Source: Fidelibacterota bacterium 408169
GTDB lineage: Bacteria; Fidelibacterota; Marinisomatia; Marinisomatales; TCS55
Direction: 5' to 3'
Assembly: GCA_002256485.1 (NCBI GenBank)
Contig: NNSG01000014.1
Span: 1 to 45,136, forward strand
DNA: 45,136 nt
Positions 33,757 through 42,768 of the stretch are shown here, piece by piece (positions within the stretch are counted from its first letter, which is position 1; each line of letters opens with the position of its first letter). The notes under the pieces are model-generated. The model did no database searches. It was given only the letters and a program-made list of their open reading frames with translations, and was not told the origin of the DNA. Both the position numbers and the translations under genes were made by a program.

Positions 33757-34494
33757 ATGCGAAAACAAATTATTTTCTTGTTATTATGCTCATTTTCGTT
33801 TGGTCAAACTGACATGACCGTGGAGCAAATCCTTCAAGCCATTGATCAAAATCTATATGCAAAAAGTCGAGTATTGACCAGCAAAATGGTTGTTCATGGA
33901 CGCAGAGCCAGCCGAACAATTGAATCAAAAAACTGGGTTGTTGGAAGCCACAAAGCTTTCACAGAATATTTATCCCCACCACGTGAAGCAGGGACAAAAA
34001 TGCTTAAACTGGGAGATAAACTTTGGACCTATTCCCCACAAACAGATCGCGTCATTCAAATTTCCGGACACATGTTGCGACAATCAGTCATGGGATCCGA
34101 CATGTCCTATAACGATATGATGGAAGATCGTCCTTTAACTGATTTATATGAAGCAACTTTGGAAGAATCCATACTCATCGATGGAAGAGATCATTGGGTG
34201 ATGTTATTAAAGGCAAAAGAGAAGGGATTGCCTTATCCAAAACGGCGTGCCTGGATTGATAAAGAATACCTATTACCCACAAAAGAAGAATTGTATGCCA
34301 AAAGCGGAAAATTATTAAAAACTGCGCGTCTGGATGGCTTTAAAAAAGTCCAAGGAAGGTGGTTTCCATCTCGTTTTACATATAAAGACGAATTAAAACG
34401 AAATAGCAAGGGAACAGAATGGATCATTGATGAAATTATATTTGACTCTGATATTCCTGACTCTCGTTTCTCAAAAGCCCTGTTGAGAAAGTAG
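33757..34494 (+). CDS. LolA-like outer-membrane lipoprotein-sorting protein
   Basis: The protein has 245 residues. A signal peptide (IIFLLLCSFSFGQ) is followed by the half-barrel pattern of the LolA/LppX family with the family segments SKMVVHGRRASRTIESKNW, GTKMLKLGDKLWTYSPQTD, GSDMSYNDMMEDRPLTDLYE, KRRAWIDKEYLLPTKEELY and WIIDEIIFDSDIPDSRFSK. This is the group annotated as outer membrane lipoprotein-sorting protein. It should carry a lipid or lipoprotein across the periplasm from the adjoining permeases. Part of its C-terminus is repeated as a remnant at 35619-35772. Confidence 0.92.
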   Translation: MRKQIIFLLLCSFSFGQTDMTVEQILQAIDQNLYAKSRVLTSKMVVHGRRASRTIESKNWVVGSHKAFTEYLSPPREAGTKMLKLGDKLWTYSPQTDRVIQISGHMLRQSVMGSDMSYNDMMEDRPLTDLYEATLEESILIDGRDHWVMLLKAKEKGLPYPKRRAWIDKEYLLPTKEELYAKSGKLLKTARLDGFKKVQGRWFPSRFTYKDELKRNSKGTEWIIDEIIFDSDIPDSRFSKALLRK

Positions 34495-34496
34495 TT

Positions 34497-35618
34497 TTGA
34501 ACCAAAGAATATATTTCCTGGACAATTTACGAACCTTCATGGTTTTTTTTGTAGTGGTGATACATGCCGGGTTAGTATATGAATCAATTTTAGATAGCAG
34601 TTGGATTGTTAGCGATTCTGCAAAAAATGATAATATTGGATTGGTGCGATTAATTTTAGACGTGTTTGTTATGTTTACATTCTTTTTTATTTCCGGTTAT
34701 TTCATGCCAAAATCAATTCAGAGCAAACCCAATATAAAACTTATTGGATCAAAACTAAAACGCATCATGCTGCCTTGGTTTATTGGCGTGTTGATTCTTA
34801 TTCCCATTTATAAAATGATTTTTCTTTATTCTAGAGGGATGCCCCAAGAAGAATGGTATTCTTATTTTCACTGGTTCAACAGAGCTGGTGGAAATCCATA
34901 TCTTTTTTCTGATAATCCTGTACAGAGTTGGCTGTGGTTTTTGCCCGTATTATTTTTGTTTCAAATGATGTATTTGGGTTTGTCAAAAATGAAAGTTGAT
35001 TTAAATATTTCTTTCAAAACCGGTGTGATACTTACCATCATTTTTAGCGTCATTTACAGCATGGTTATTTCAACAACGGGGTTTACGGGGTGGCATCATT
35101 CCTTCTTTTTACATTTTCAACGAGAACGGTTTTTGGTGTATTTCTTTGTGTTTTTGTTAGGTTCTTTAGCGTATAAAGAAAATGTGTTTGGGAATGAAAC
35201 CCGAAATAAAAAACAAGTCATTTGGGTGAACATTATTTTGTATGTGGCTTTGACGATTTATATCATTACCATATTGAATCTATTTTTCAATATGATAACT
35301 TCCGGCAGAGAATATTATTTCATCTCCAAATTTTGGGATAAGCTAACGATGTACATTTCATTGATGGTGAGTATGTTATCATTTATTTATGTTTGGGTGG
35401 ATTTGTTCCGTTTCAAATTTAACAAGACCAATGTGTTATTAGCAGAAATGAGCCGTAATTCATATAATGTGTACGTTATTCACATGATTGTTATAGGTGT
35501 GATTGCTTTGGCCTTTTTGAATATAGAACTGCCGGTGTTTGTAAAATTTATTGTGTTATCGTGTTTGTCCTTTGCAGGATCCCATGCCATTATTTACACA
35601 CTAAGAAAGTTGGTATAA
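34497..35618 (+). CDS. Membrane acyltransferase (Acyltransferase_3 family)
   Basis: The protein has 373 residues and a TTG start 2 nt after the LolA-like stop. It is polytopic with about ten helices. The N-terminus IYFLDNLRTFMVFFVVVIHA has the family R and the conserved His of the first helix. FFISGYFMP, LPWFIGVLILIP and LWFLPVLFLFQMMYLGL are further family segments. These integral enzymes acylate sugars or lipids using cytoplasmic acyl donors. Placement at the end of the export operon suggests modification of the transported envelope molecule. Confidence 0.9.
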   Translation: MNQRIYFLDNLRTFMVFFVVVIHAGLVYESILDSSWIVSDSAKNDNIGLVRLILDVFVMFTFFFISGYFMPKSIQSKPNIKLIGSKLKRIMLPWFIGVLILIPIYKMIFLYSRGMPQEEWYSYFHWFNRAGGNPYLFSDNPVQSWLWFLPVLFLFQMMYLGLSKMKVDLNISFKTGVILTIIFSVIYSMVISTTGFTGWHHSFFLHFQRERFLVYFFVFLLGSLAYKENVFGNETRNKKQVIWVNIILYVALTIYIITILNLFFNMITSGREYYFISKFWDKLTMYISLMVSMLSFIYVWVDLFRFKFNKTNVLLAEMSRNSYNVYVIHMIVIGVIALAFLNIELPVFVKFIVLSCLSFAGSHAIIYTLRKLV

Positions 35619-35772
35619 ACGATCACTCTGGATAGAATGGATTATTGATGAAGTTGAGTTTGACAGAAAAATTTCTGATGTTCTGTTTTCGAAAACGTTA
35701 TTAAAAAATAAAATTTATACACCAAATAGCCCAACAAATAGAAGCAGAAACCTGATTACACTCACGTTTTAA
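35619..35772 (+). pseudogene. Remnant of a second LolA-like C-terminus
   Basis: Directly after the acyltransferase stop an open frame without a start reads WIEWIIDEVEFDRKISDVLF and then SKTLLKN. This matches the end of the LolA-like protein upstream (EWIIDEIIFDSDIPDSRFSK, ALLRK) at most positions. It continues for about 20 unrelated codons to the TAA at 35770. The most economical reading is that a duplicated LolA-like gene, or a recombination footprint, was lost except for its tail. Confidence 0.65.
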
Positions 35773-35804
35773 ATTCGTTAACTTTCAAACGGATTTAAAT
35801 CACA

Positions 35805-36056
35805 ATGAAACGACAACTATTTATACTCTTAACACCACTGTTTTTTCTTTTGGGCGAAGAAATAACAATTAAAGGAAAAACCATCAATCAAATAGATGGC
35901 GCTCCTATTGCTGGTGTAAACATCATAATTCAAGGAACAGACCGGGGAGCCGCATCTAAACTCGATGGATCTTTTGAAATAAACAAAAAGTCGCAACATG
36001 CAATTCTCACTATAAGTTACCCCCTCCTTAATAACAATGTAAATCATCAGCGATGA
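35805..36056 (+). pseudogene. N-terminal remnant of a carboxypeptidase-regulatory-like / TonB-receptor protein
   Basis: The frame has 83 codons: a signal peptide (LFILLTPLFFLLGEE) and the start of a CarboxypepD_reg-like beta sandwich (IKGKTINQIDGAPIAGVNII, then GTDRGAASKLDGSFEI). This is the same module that opens the two TonB receptors nearby. The frame ends abruptly at LLNNNVNHQR without a plug or barrel. It is probably the 5' end of a deleted receptor. The sequence 36057-36098 holds nothing identifiable. Confidence 0.7.
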
Positions 36057-36098
36057 ATATGAATAGGATAAATAATAGAAGTTTTATCTCGAAGAAAC

Positions 36099-37271
36099 TC
36101 ATAATCCCTCCAAACCTCCAAAAGCGCCCATGTCGTTTCGAGACCCATCTAAATCATTGTATTTAATATCGGGATGCCCCGCATCAATGCAAGGGGAAAA
36201 GTCAGATAATCTATAGTCTAAACAAGGGATAAGGCCAGGGGAAACAAATAAAGGATCGTTCGAGATATTGTCGTTCTGATTATTTGATTCTTTAAACCGG
36301 TTATATGCGATGGTTGATTGAGTTGAATTTTCAACCAATAAATCAAAATAAAAGTGGTTTGCGATTACATTATTTATAAAGATTACTGAAGATTGGTTGT
36401 CTATAGCCACACCTGCAAAATCATTATCTGCAAAAGTATTATTGATTATATTTCCTGAACCATTTGAAATTAGGATGCCGCCAATCAAGGCACCTGTATT
36501 ACTATGAAATACATTATTATATAAACTAACATTGCCAGTGATGTAGGCTCCACCACCTTGTCTGGGGGCGATGTTATTTGAAATACAATTATTTTTTAAA
36601 ATGGCGCTTCCGCTTGCATAAACGCCGCCACCGGAAGCGGTGTTTCCGGTAGGTGCCCCGCCGGTAATTAAAAAACCCTGAAGCACACCTTTATTTATAT
36701 TGACACAGCGACTATAATTATCAGCGATAATAAATGTTTCTGTGAAGCCATGAGTTGATTTAACTACAACATTTTTTCCAAGGAGCCCCAATGAACCGGT
36801 ATATTCTCCGGGTGATACAATTATAGAATCACCGTCATCTGTAATTGGTGTTGAATACGCACTTTGTATGTTATCATAATCATCAGGAACAAATAATGCT
36901 TTAGTAAGGGGTATGGTTGTTGAATCTTTTCCCCAACGGATATTTTCATTTATATCTGAAATCCCTACCCGATAATAAAATGTTGTATCATCATTTACCA
37001 TATCTGTATAAAAAGTTATAGCAGGATTTGAAATAACAGTCCGTTTTTTCCATTCAATCTCCGTTGCTGATTTCCTTTCAATAATAAAATGGGAAAAATC
37101 TTCAATAGTGATTCCACTCCAAGAAATTTCAACAGCAGCTGAATCAACAATTCGTGTTATTTCGTGAGAAATACTTACGTTAAATAATGAATCCTCGTCT
37201 GTTGATGTTGTTTCAAATGGCCATTCGCAGGAGAGAAATATTAATGCTGATAAAAATAGAGATTTTTTCAT
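36099..37271 (-). CDS. Lipoprotein with FN3-like and right-handed parallel beta-helix domains
   Basis: I start the gene at the ATG at 37271 (MKKSLFLSALIFLSC), which gives a perfect lipoprotein signal. An in-frame TTG at 37289 overlapping the previous stop is the alternative. The product is ~390 residues. A fibronectin-III-like domain lies at ~20-115 (VEISWSGITIEDFSHFIIER). A parallel beta-helix follows at ~125-345, built of N-x-I-x-N-N-x-F-like rungs (LKNNCISNNIAP, LYNNVFHSNTG, IINNTFADNDF, FINNVIANHF). It ends with CIDAGHPDIKYNDLDGSRND and GAFGG, a common tail of surface right-handed-helix proteins. Polysaccharide binding or cleavage is possible. It is in one operon with the TonB receptor. 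Confidence 0.85.
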   Translation of the reverse strand: MKKSLFLSALIFLSCEWPFETTSTDEDSLFNVSISHEITRIVDSAAVEISWSGITIEDFSHFIIERKSATEIEWKKRTVISNPAITFYTDMVNDDTTFYYRVGISDINENIRWGKDSTTIPLTKALFVPDDYDNIQSAYSTPITDDGDSIIVSPGEYTGSLGLLGKNVVVKSTHGFTETFIIADNYSRCVNINKGVLQGFLITGGAPTGNTASGGGVYASGSAILKNNCISNNIAPRQGGGAYITGNVSLYNNVFHSNTGALIGGILISNGSGNIINNTFADNDFAGVAIDNQSSVIFINNVIANHFYFDLLVENSTQSTIAYNRFKESNNQNDNISNDPLFVSPGLIPCLDYRLSDFSPCIDAGHPDIKYNDLDGSRNDMGAFGGLEGL

Positions 37272-37285
37272 GCTATCTAATTTAT

Positions 37286-39586
37286 TCAATTAATAAAACT
37301 AATTTTTAATGAAAGTAATTTTCTGTGAACATCATAATAATTAAACGGATCCGCTGCGGACCAATTAGAATAATTAACTGTTGTATTTTGAGTCGACAAA
37401 ACATTACGAACGGTGTATGTAAGTCCAATATCAAATTTCCAAATTGTTTTGAAAAGAGAAATGGTCATATTTGTGTTATTTAGATTTTCCGATTGGTAAA
37501 AAACCACTCCGCCTTTATGAATCATTTTTGGACCTTCAAAAATATGGCTGATATTAATGTTTAGAATTCCTCGTCGCCAATTGATGCTGGCGGCGGCTAA
37601 TGTTTGCGGTTTGTTTGGGAATACATTCAAATTACTGAAATTCATCAATGCCGCATTCCCCTGAATAATCATTATACCGCGAAATATTCCCAACATTGTT
37701 GCATCCATACTTATTTCCATACCATTGATAGATGCTATCGTTGTATTGTAGGGTACTAATAGCCCATCACCCAATTGTCGATAGGATATTTTTTCAATAA
37801 AATGATTTCGAAAGATACTCCCTTTCATTTCCCATTTATTAATAGGAGCAATTGTATTTTTATCCCATAATACTGACCATCCCACCTCAGTTGTAGACAC
37901 ATGTTCAGAGATCAATCTGTCTGATGACCAAACAGAATAAAGCCACTCAATTTCTTCATCATTTAAGTCGTGCATTAATAATACATCTTCATTGCGAGAC
38001 GTATACCAAAGGAATTGATCATTTAGCGTGGGAAAACGTTTATTCCATCCTTGGTTGAAAAATAAACTGTATTCAAAATATTTACCAGCACCTTTTACAA
38101 ATACACCCAATCGAAATGATTTCAGTTTTTGACTATTTTCAGCATTATAATTATTGGTTCGAACAAGTGCAGTATCAAATTTAGATGTTTTTTGATTATG
38201 CTGATATTCGATATTCCCGTTTCTTATTCCCAACTCCCACCGAACCAAACCCAGCCTTGGATCATCTGCTCGTGCTGAATATTGTAAAACACCTGCCCAA
38301 GCTTTATCAATGGATTGAAGATCAATATAATCTTTAAAGTAGAGTAAGGAGTCTAATGAGCTTATTTCATTACGACCATCAAAATTTAACTGTTCTTTTT
38401 CCAGTTGAAGTGTCCCGCTCCACTGTTTCCACAGCCAGGATTTAGAGATGTATGCCCTATGAGAATCTTCCGATAGTTTTCGGTCAATATTATCAAAAAA
38501 AGTATCTGTCCAATTCCACTCGCGTTTTCCGAAGGAAATATCTAATCCTTTAATATTTAACAGCTGTCCGTTATATGTAAATAGGTTCGTTGAAAGACTG
38601 TCAGAAGTATTAATCGAACCAGATGGATATTTCAACGAATTTGAGAGAATCATATGCTTAATGGTTATTTTCCCTTTTGGAACATCTGCTAATCCCGAAA
38701 TATTCGAAAACAAGGTTGTATATAATGACCTGCCGTCAAATAGTCTGGACTTACCGGAAAATCTACCGCTAAAACCGAGTCGTTTTATTCGCAGGTTTAA
38801 TTCACCGGAAAGGTCTTGATCCCGATCATCTGTTAAACCGATGTTTCGTGAAACAATAACTGAATTATTATTTGGACTTTTTGAAATTAATCTCACTGTT
38901 CCGCCAAAATTACCCCCTCCGGATAAAACACCATTACCTCCTTTGATAATCTCTACACTATTTAAAGAATTAATATTTATGTATGATAAATCTGCAACGC
39001 GATCAAGAGGGCGATTCATTTTAACACCATCAAGAAACACCGCTACCTCATTGGCATTTGCTCCGCGAATACTAATTGTTTGATGACCTGTTTCAGTTGT
39101 AGAAATAACAACACTACCCATTTTATCTATTACTTCGCTTACGTCACGGAAACCTCGAGCAGTTACATTTTTTAGATCAATATGTTCAACACCACTGGAG
39201 ACTTCGTTACCGCTGAATGCTTTTTCACCTAAAACAAGGACTTCTTCACCTTTTATAACTTTGGTTTTTAAGCCGATCCATATGTTTCCAGGTTTAAGCA
39301 CTATGATTTCTCTTAATTTATATCCAATATGAGATGCTTGGATCTTGATTGGATAATTTCCTGACCATTCCAAATTGAAGAAACCTGAAGCGTCAGTTGT
39401 TGTTCCTGTATTTGAATCAATGACGATTAAATGGACACCAGCGACCCCATCGTTTGTATCAATATCAACCACTTTTCCGTTGATGACAGGAGAGGAATAG
39501 CCGAAAACGACAAACAATACAAAAATATAAACAATCTTATATTGTGATTTTATCATGAGAATAAATTTAGTCTTTAAAATGTTCAT
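37286..39586 (-). CDS. TonB-dependent outer-membrane receptor
   Basis: The protein has 766 residues. The signal peptide (IVYIFVLFVVFGYSSP) is better placed from the internal ATG at 39556; the ATG at 39586 adds ten residues. A CarboxypepD_reg-like domain lies at ~32-105 (NGKVVDIDTNDGVAGVHLIV), and the plug at ~125-235 with TISIRGANANEVAVFLDGVK and SVEIIKGGNGVLSGGGNFGG. The remainder is a 22-strand-type barrel with many aromatic strand ends. It is shorter than SusC-like receptors and resembles siderophore/vitamin-type ones. No substrate can be named. The downstream beta-helix lipoprotein starts near its stop and may act with it. Confidence 0.93.
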   Translation of the reverse strand: MNILKTKFILMIKSQYKIVYIFVLFVVFGYSSPVINGKVVDIDTNDGVAGVHLIVIDSNTGTTTDASGFFNLEWSGNYPIKIQASHIGYKLREIIVLKPGNIWIGLKTKVIKGEEVLVLGEKAFSGNEVSSGVEHIDLKNVTARGFRDVSEVIDKMGSVVISTTETGHQTISIRGANANEVAVFLDGVKMNRPLDRVADLSYININSLNSVEIIKGGNGVLSGGGNFGGTVRLISKSPNNNSVIVSRNIGLTDDRDQDLSGELNLRIKRLGFSGRFSGKSRLFDGRSLYTTLFSNISGLADVPKGKITIKHMILSNSLKYPSGSINTSDSLSTNLFTYNGQLLNIKGLDISFGKREWNWTDTFFDNIDRKLSEDSHRAYISKSWLWKQWSGTLQLEKEQLNFDGRNEISSLDSLLYFKDYIDLQSIDKAWAGVLQYSARADDPRLGLVRWELGIRNGNIEYQHNQKTSKFDTALVRTNNYNAENSQKLKSFRLGVFVKGAGKYFEYSLFFNQGWNKRFPTLNDQFLWYTSRNEDVLLMHDLNDEEIEWLYSVWSSDRLISEHVSTTEVGWSVLWDKNTIAPINKWEMKGSIFRNHFIEKISYRQLGDGLLVPYNTTIASINGMEISMDATMLGIFRGIMIIQGNAALMNFSNLNVFPNKPQTLAAASINWRRGILNINISHIFEGPKMIHKGGVVFYQSENLNNTNMTISLFKTIWKFDIGLTYTVRNVLSTQNTTVNYSNWSAADPFNYYDVHRKLLSLKISFIN

Positions 39587-39742
39587 TTAAAATTTAATCA
39601 AATTATACGTATAACTTATTTAGTATTAGAATTATATAATTCGGATAAAATGCTCGTAAAATAAATAGTTGGACTGTATTGAAATTTATTATACCTTCCC
39701 TGTGATAATAACATTAAGTTGTTACCAATAATTAAAAAACCC

Positions 39743-39763
39743 CAATTCTCATGAGTAGAATTG
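39743..39763. other. Hairpin in the intergenic region before the second TonB receptor
   Basis: caattct-catgagt-agaattg is a perfect 7-bp stem with a 7-nt loop, flanked by AAAAAACCC on one side and GTGTTTATTT on the other. It lies in the 5' leader of the plus-strand receptor gene. It could be a weak terminator or a leader structure. The 39587-39742 stretch shows only AT-rich promoter-like sequence. Confidence 0.35.
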
Positions 39764-39800
39764 TGTTTATTTCTTAAATAATAACAAGAGAGGTTAGTTT

Positions 39801-42743
39801 ATGAAAAAGCTACTTACCTTAACGATAGCCTTGGTTATTTTTCCAACAATGTTGCTAGCGCAAACAAGCGGAAAAGTTTCCGGTACAATCATTAATGAAG
39901 AAGGCGCCCCACTTGCTGGTGCCAACGTCAGTATTGTGGGAACAAGCAATGGTGGCGCAACGGATGCAAATGGTAAATACTTTATATTAGATGTTTCGGT
40001 TGGAGCCCAATCCGTACGAGTGGATTATATTGGATACAAAAGCATTACGATGAAGAATGTGAATGTGTCTGATAATCAAACAACAACTTTAAACTTCTCC
40101 TTAGAAGTAGCAGCTCTTGAGGGAGAAGCAGTTGAAATTATTGCAGAAAGACCTATTGTAAATACGTCTGCTACAAACACAACTCGAACCATAGATAAAG
40201 ACGTTATTCAAAATGTTGCAATCCGGGGTGTGGAAAATTTAGTTGCTTTACAAACAGGTGCCGTAAGCAGTGGCGGAGCAATATATGTTCGTGGTAGTCG
40301 TAGCGGCGATATGGCATATTATGTTGACGGTGTGTACACCGTTAACCCATTTACACTTTCAAATACCGGTGTTGTCAGCAATAATGCAATGGAACAAATT
40401 TCATTCCAGTCCGGTGGTTTTGACGCAGAATTTGGTAATTCAAATGGTGGCGTTGTCAGTACAACCACACGTACCGGTGGAGAAAAAGTTTCCATGGGCG
40501 CAGAATTTGTATCCGATCTTGGATCTGCTGCTTCTGAAGATAAAGATGCTCTCCACAGCTATGGTTATAATCTAATGAGTTTTGATGTTGGCGGTCCTTT
40601 GGGAAACAGTATTAAATATTTCGGTAGTTTTGAGCGGACCAGCATGGACGATGCAAGTCCGTCTGTTTCATACTATCCTTCAATGAGTCGCGCAGAAGGT
40701 GATTCAGCTGCTGGCGCTGCTGCGGAAGCAAGTGAATCAACAGTATTGGTTGATTTTACAAGCGATTCCACCTCAATCATTTATTCTGATTATAAACGTT
40801 TGTACGGTGCCAAAGAAAATGCCGGACTTACGCGTGATGTCGTAACAGGAAATATTGTTTTTGACTTGAACACCATAAAGGTAAAAGCAGGAGGTTCCTT
40901 CACGAAAAAAGATTCTCGAGGAGACTTGGGAGAAAGTATTACCATGAGCCAAGGAGATTATCCTCATTCATATACGCTCCTAAATACAGAGAACACCCCG
41001 TGGTATGAATCTACTACACAATCGGCTTATGCCAATTTTACTTTGCGATTAGGTTCAACATCTTTTGCAAAGGTTAATCTCAGTTCTTATAACTTTAGCC
41101 GGGAACTTGGTGATCATCGCCATAAAGATGAAATTATGAATTATGGGAACCCCGATGTTAAAGGTAATGAAGAATTGCGTGACTGGGGTTCAAACCCGCT
41201 CGCCGTTGAAGATTTCGCATATTTTAGCAATTATGGCGGCGTGTATGATGAATACAGAAAAAATAATATTAGTTATATCGGCGCCAAAGCTGATTATTTA
41301 AATCAAATGGGGAACCATGAGATTAAAACAGGTTTCGAATGGAGAAAACATACCATTCGGGATTATCGTCTGGCTCAACCAATGGAGATTGCCGAAGGAT
41401 ATGATAAAGCTTCGCAATCAGGACAGAGCACGAGTGATGCGGATTGGCTATATACATTGTATCGGAATGCCTATACCATGAATATTGGTTATGATCAGCA
41501 AGGAAATGAAGCTGATAGCTACGATGCAACTACTGGGACATCTGCTCCCGGTGAGCCGGTAATTTTGGGTGCATATATCCAAGATAAAATTGAATTGGAA
41601 GACCTTGTATTGAACATTGGTCTTCGTTATGATAGTTTCAATTTTGGATCCGAAGCGCCAGAATCATGGAATGCAATTTATTTAGACGGAGGTCGGATTG
41701 ATCATGAAGCGTCCGGATATTCAACAGTTGATCCATATACGTATATATCTCCACGAGTTGGTGTTACATTTCCTGTAACGGATCAAACGGTATTACACGC
41801 ACAATATGGGAAATTCGTTCAGCACCCCATTTTGAGCAGATTGTACTTGTCTGATTCACATTTTGCTGCAAACCTAAGCCAGGGGAATATGACTGTATCC
41901 CCAAATGGAAGTTTAAAACCGGAACGTACAACACAGTATGAGATTGGTTTTGCACAGCAATTGGGTGCTTTTGCCGCTGTGGATATAACGGGTTATTACA
42001 AAGAAGTTCGTGATTATACAGCCATGTCCAATCGTCAAGGGGCCATGGTTGATGGCGCAGAGTTTAGTTGGGCCCAATATGAAAATGGTGATTATGGTGT
42101 TGTGAAAGGATTATCAACCGCCTTGAAAATGCGACGGATGCGCGGTGTGTTGATTGATGTGAACTATACAATGCAGTGGGCAAACGGAACAGGCTCTGAT
42201 CCGGCAACAAACTTCAATATTGCCTGGATTGGTGATAATTATCCAACATCCGTAAACCCTCTTGATTATGATCAACGCCATACGGGTTCTGTTATGGTAG
42301 ATTATCAAGCTGGCAAAGTCGCTGGCCTTTTTGATTTGGGTGTAAATGCTCTCTATCAATTTGGTAGTGGAACTGCTTATACCCCGTCTGTCATGCAGTC
42401 TGCAGTTTTTGGCCGTGGATGGTATCAACCTGTTGCAGGTGTTAACTCAGCATATAAACCATGGACATCAACTTTGGATTTAAGAATAAATCTATCTGAT
42501 ATTGCCGGAACAGGCTTAACAGCCTATGTTCTTATCATGAATGCACTGAATGCAGAAAACGTAAACAGTGTATATGAAGGTACAGGCTCTACAGGTGAAG
42601 ATGGATGGCTCGCAACTAGTGAAGGACAAACCTGGATTAAAGGAAATCCTTTAGGTGCATCATTTTATGAAGACCGCTTGAAAAACCCCGGTCGATGGGA
42701 TACCCCTCGAATGATCCGGTTTGGTTTAGCATACAGCTTATAA
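39801..42743 (+). CDS. TonB-dependent receptor with carboxypeptidase-regulatory-like domain
   Basis: The protein has 980 residues with AGAGAGG before the ATG. A signal peptide ends at LLAQ (~21). A CarboxypepD_reg-like domain lies at ~23-100 (GKVSGTIINEEGAPLAGANV, GGATDANGKYFILDV). The plug at ~115-230 includes IYVRGSRSGDMAYYVDGVYT and FDAEFGNSNGGVVSTTTRTG. The long barrel ends with MIRFGLAYSL, a hydrophobic terminal strand. YISPRVGVTFPVTDQTVLHA and LKPERTTQYEIGF are typical barrel motifs of this class. It is followed 25 nt later by a secreted protein gene; together they may be an outer-membrane uptake or surface-display pair. Confidence 0.94.
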   Translation: MKKLLTLTIALVIFPTMLLAQTSGKVSGTIINEEGAPLAGANVSIVGTSNGGATDANGKYFILDVSVGAQSVRVDYIGYKSITMKNVNVSDNQTTTLNFSLEVAALEGEAVEIIAERPIVNTSATNTTRTIDKDVIQNVAIRGVENLVALQTGAVSSGGAIYVRGSRSGDMAYYVDGVYTVNPFTLSNTGVVSNNAMEQISFQSGGFDAEFGNSNGGVVSTTTRTGGEKVSMGAEFVSDLGSAASEDKDALHSYGYNLMSFDVGGPLGNSIKYFGSFERTSMDDASPSVSYYPSMSRAEGDSAAGAAAEASESTVLVDFTSDSTSIIYSDYKRLYGAKENAGLTRDVVTGNIVFDLNTIKVKAGGSFTKKDSRGDLGESITMSQGDYPHSYTLLNTENTPWYESTTQSAYANFTLRLGSTSFAKVNLSSYNFSRELGDHRHKDEIMNYGNPDVKGNEELRDWGSNPLAVEDFAYFSNYGGVYDEYRKNNISYIGAKADYLNQMGNHEIKTGFEWRKHTIRDYRLAQPMEIAEGYDKASQSGQSTSDADWLYTLYRNAYTMNIGYDQQGNEADSYDATTGTSAPGEPVILGAYIQDKIELEDLVLNIGLRYDSFNFGSEAPESWNAIYLDGGRIDHEASGYSTVDPYTYISPRVGVTFPVTDQTVLHAQYGKFVQHPILSRLYLSDSHFAANLSQGNMTVSPNGSLKPERTTQYEIGFAQQLGAFAAVDITGYYKEVRDYTAMSNRQGAMVDGAEFSWAQYENGDYGVVKGLSTALKMRRMRGVLIDVNYTMQWANGTGSDPATNFNIAWIGDNYPTSVNPLDYDQRHTGSVMVDYQAGKVAGLFDLGVNALYQFGSGTAYTPSVMQSAVFGRGWYQPVAGVNSAYKPWTSTLDLRINLSDIAGTGLTAYVLIMNALNAENVNSVYEGTGSTGEDGWLATSEGQTWIKGNPLGASFYEDRLKNPGRWDTPRMIRFGLAYSL

Positions 42744-42768
42744 TTTCAAAGAATAAGAGGTGAAAATC

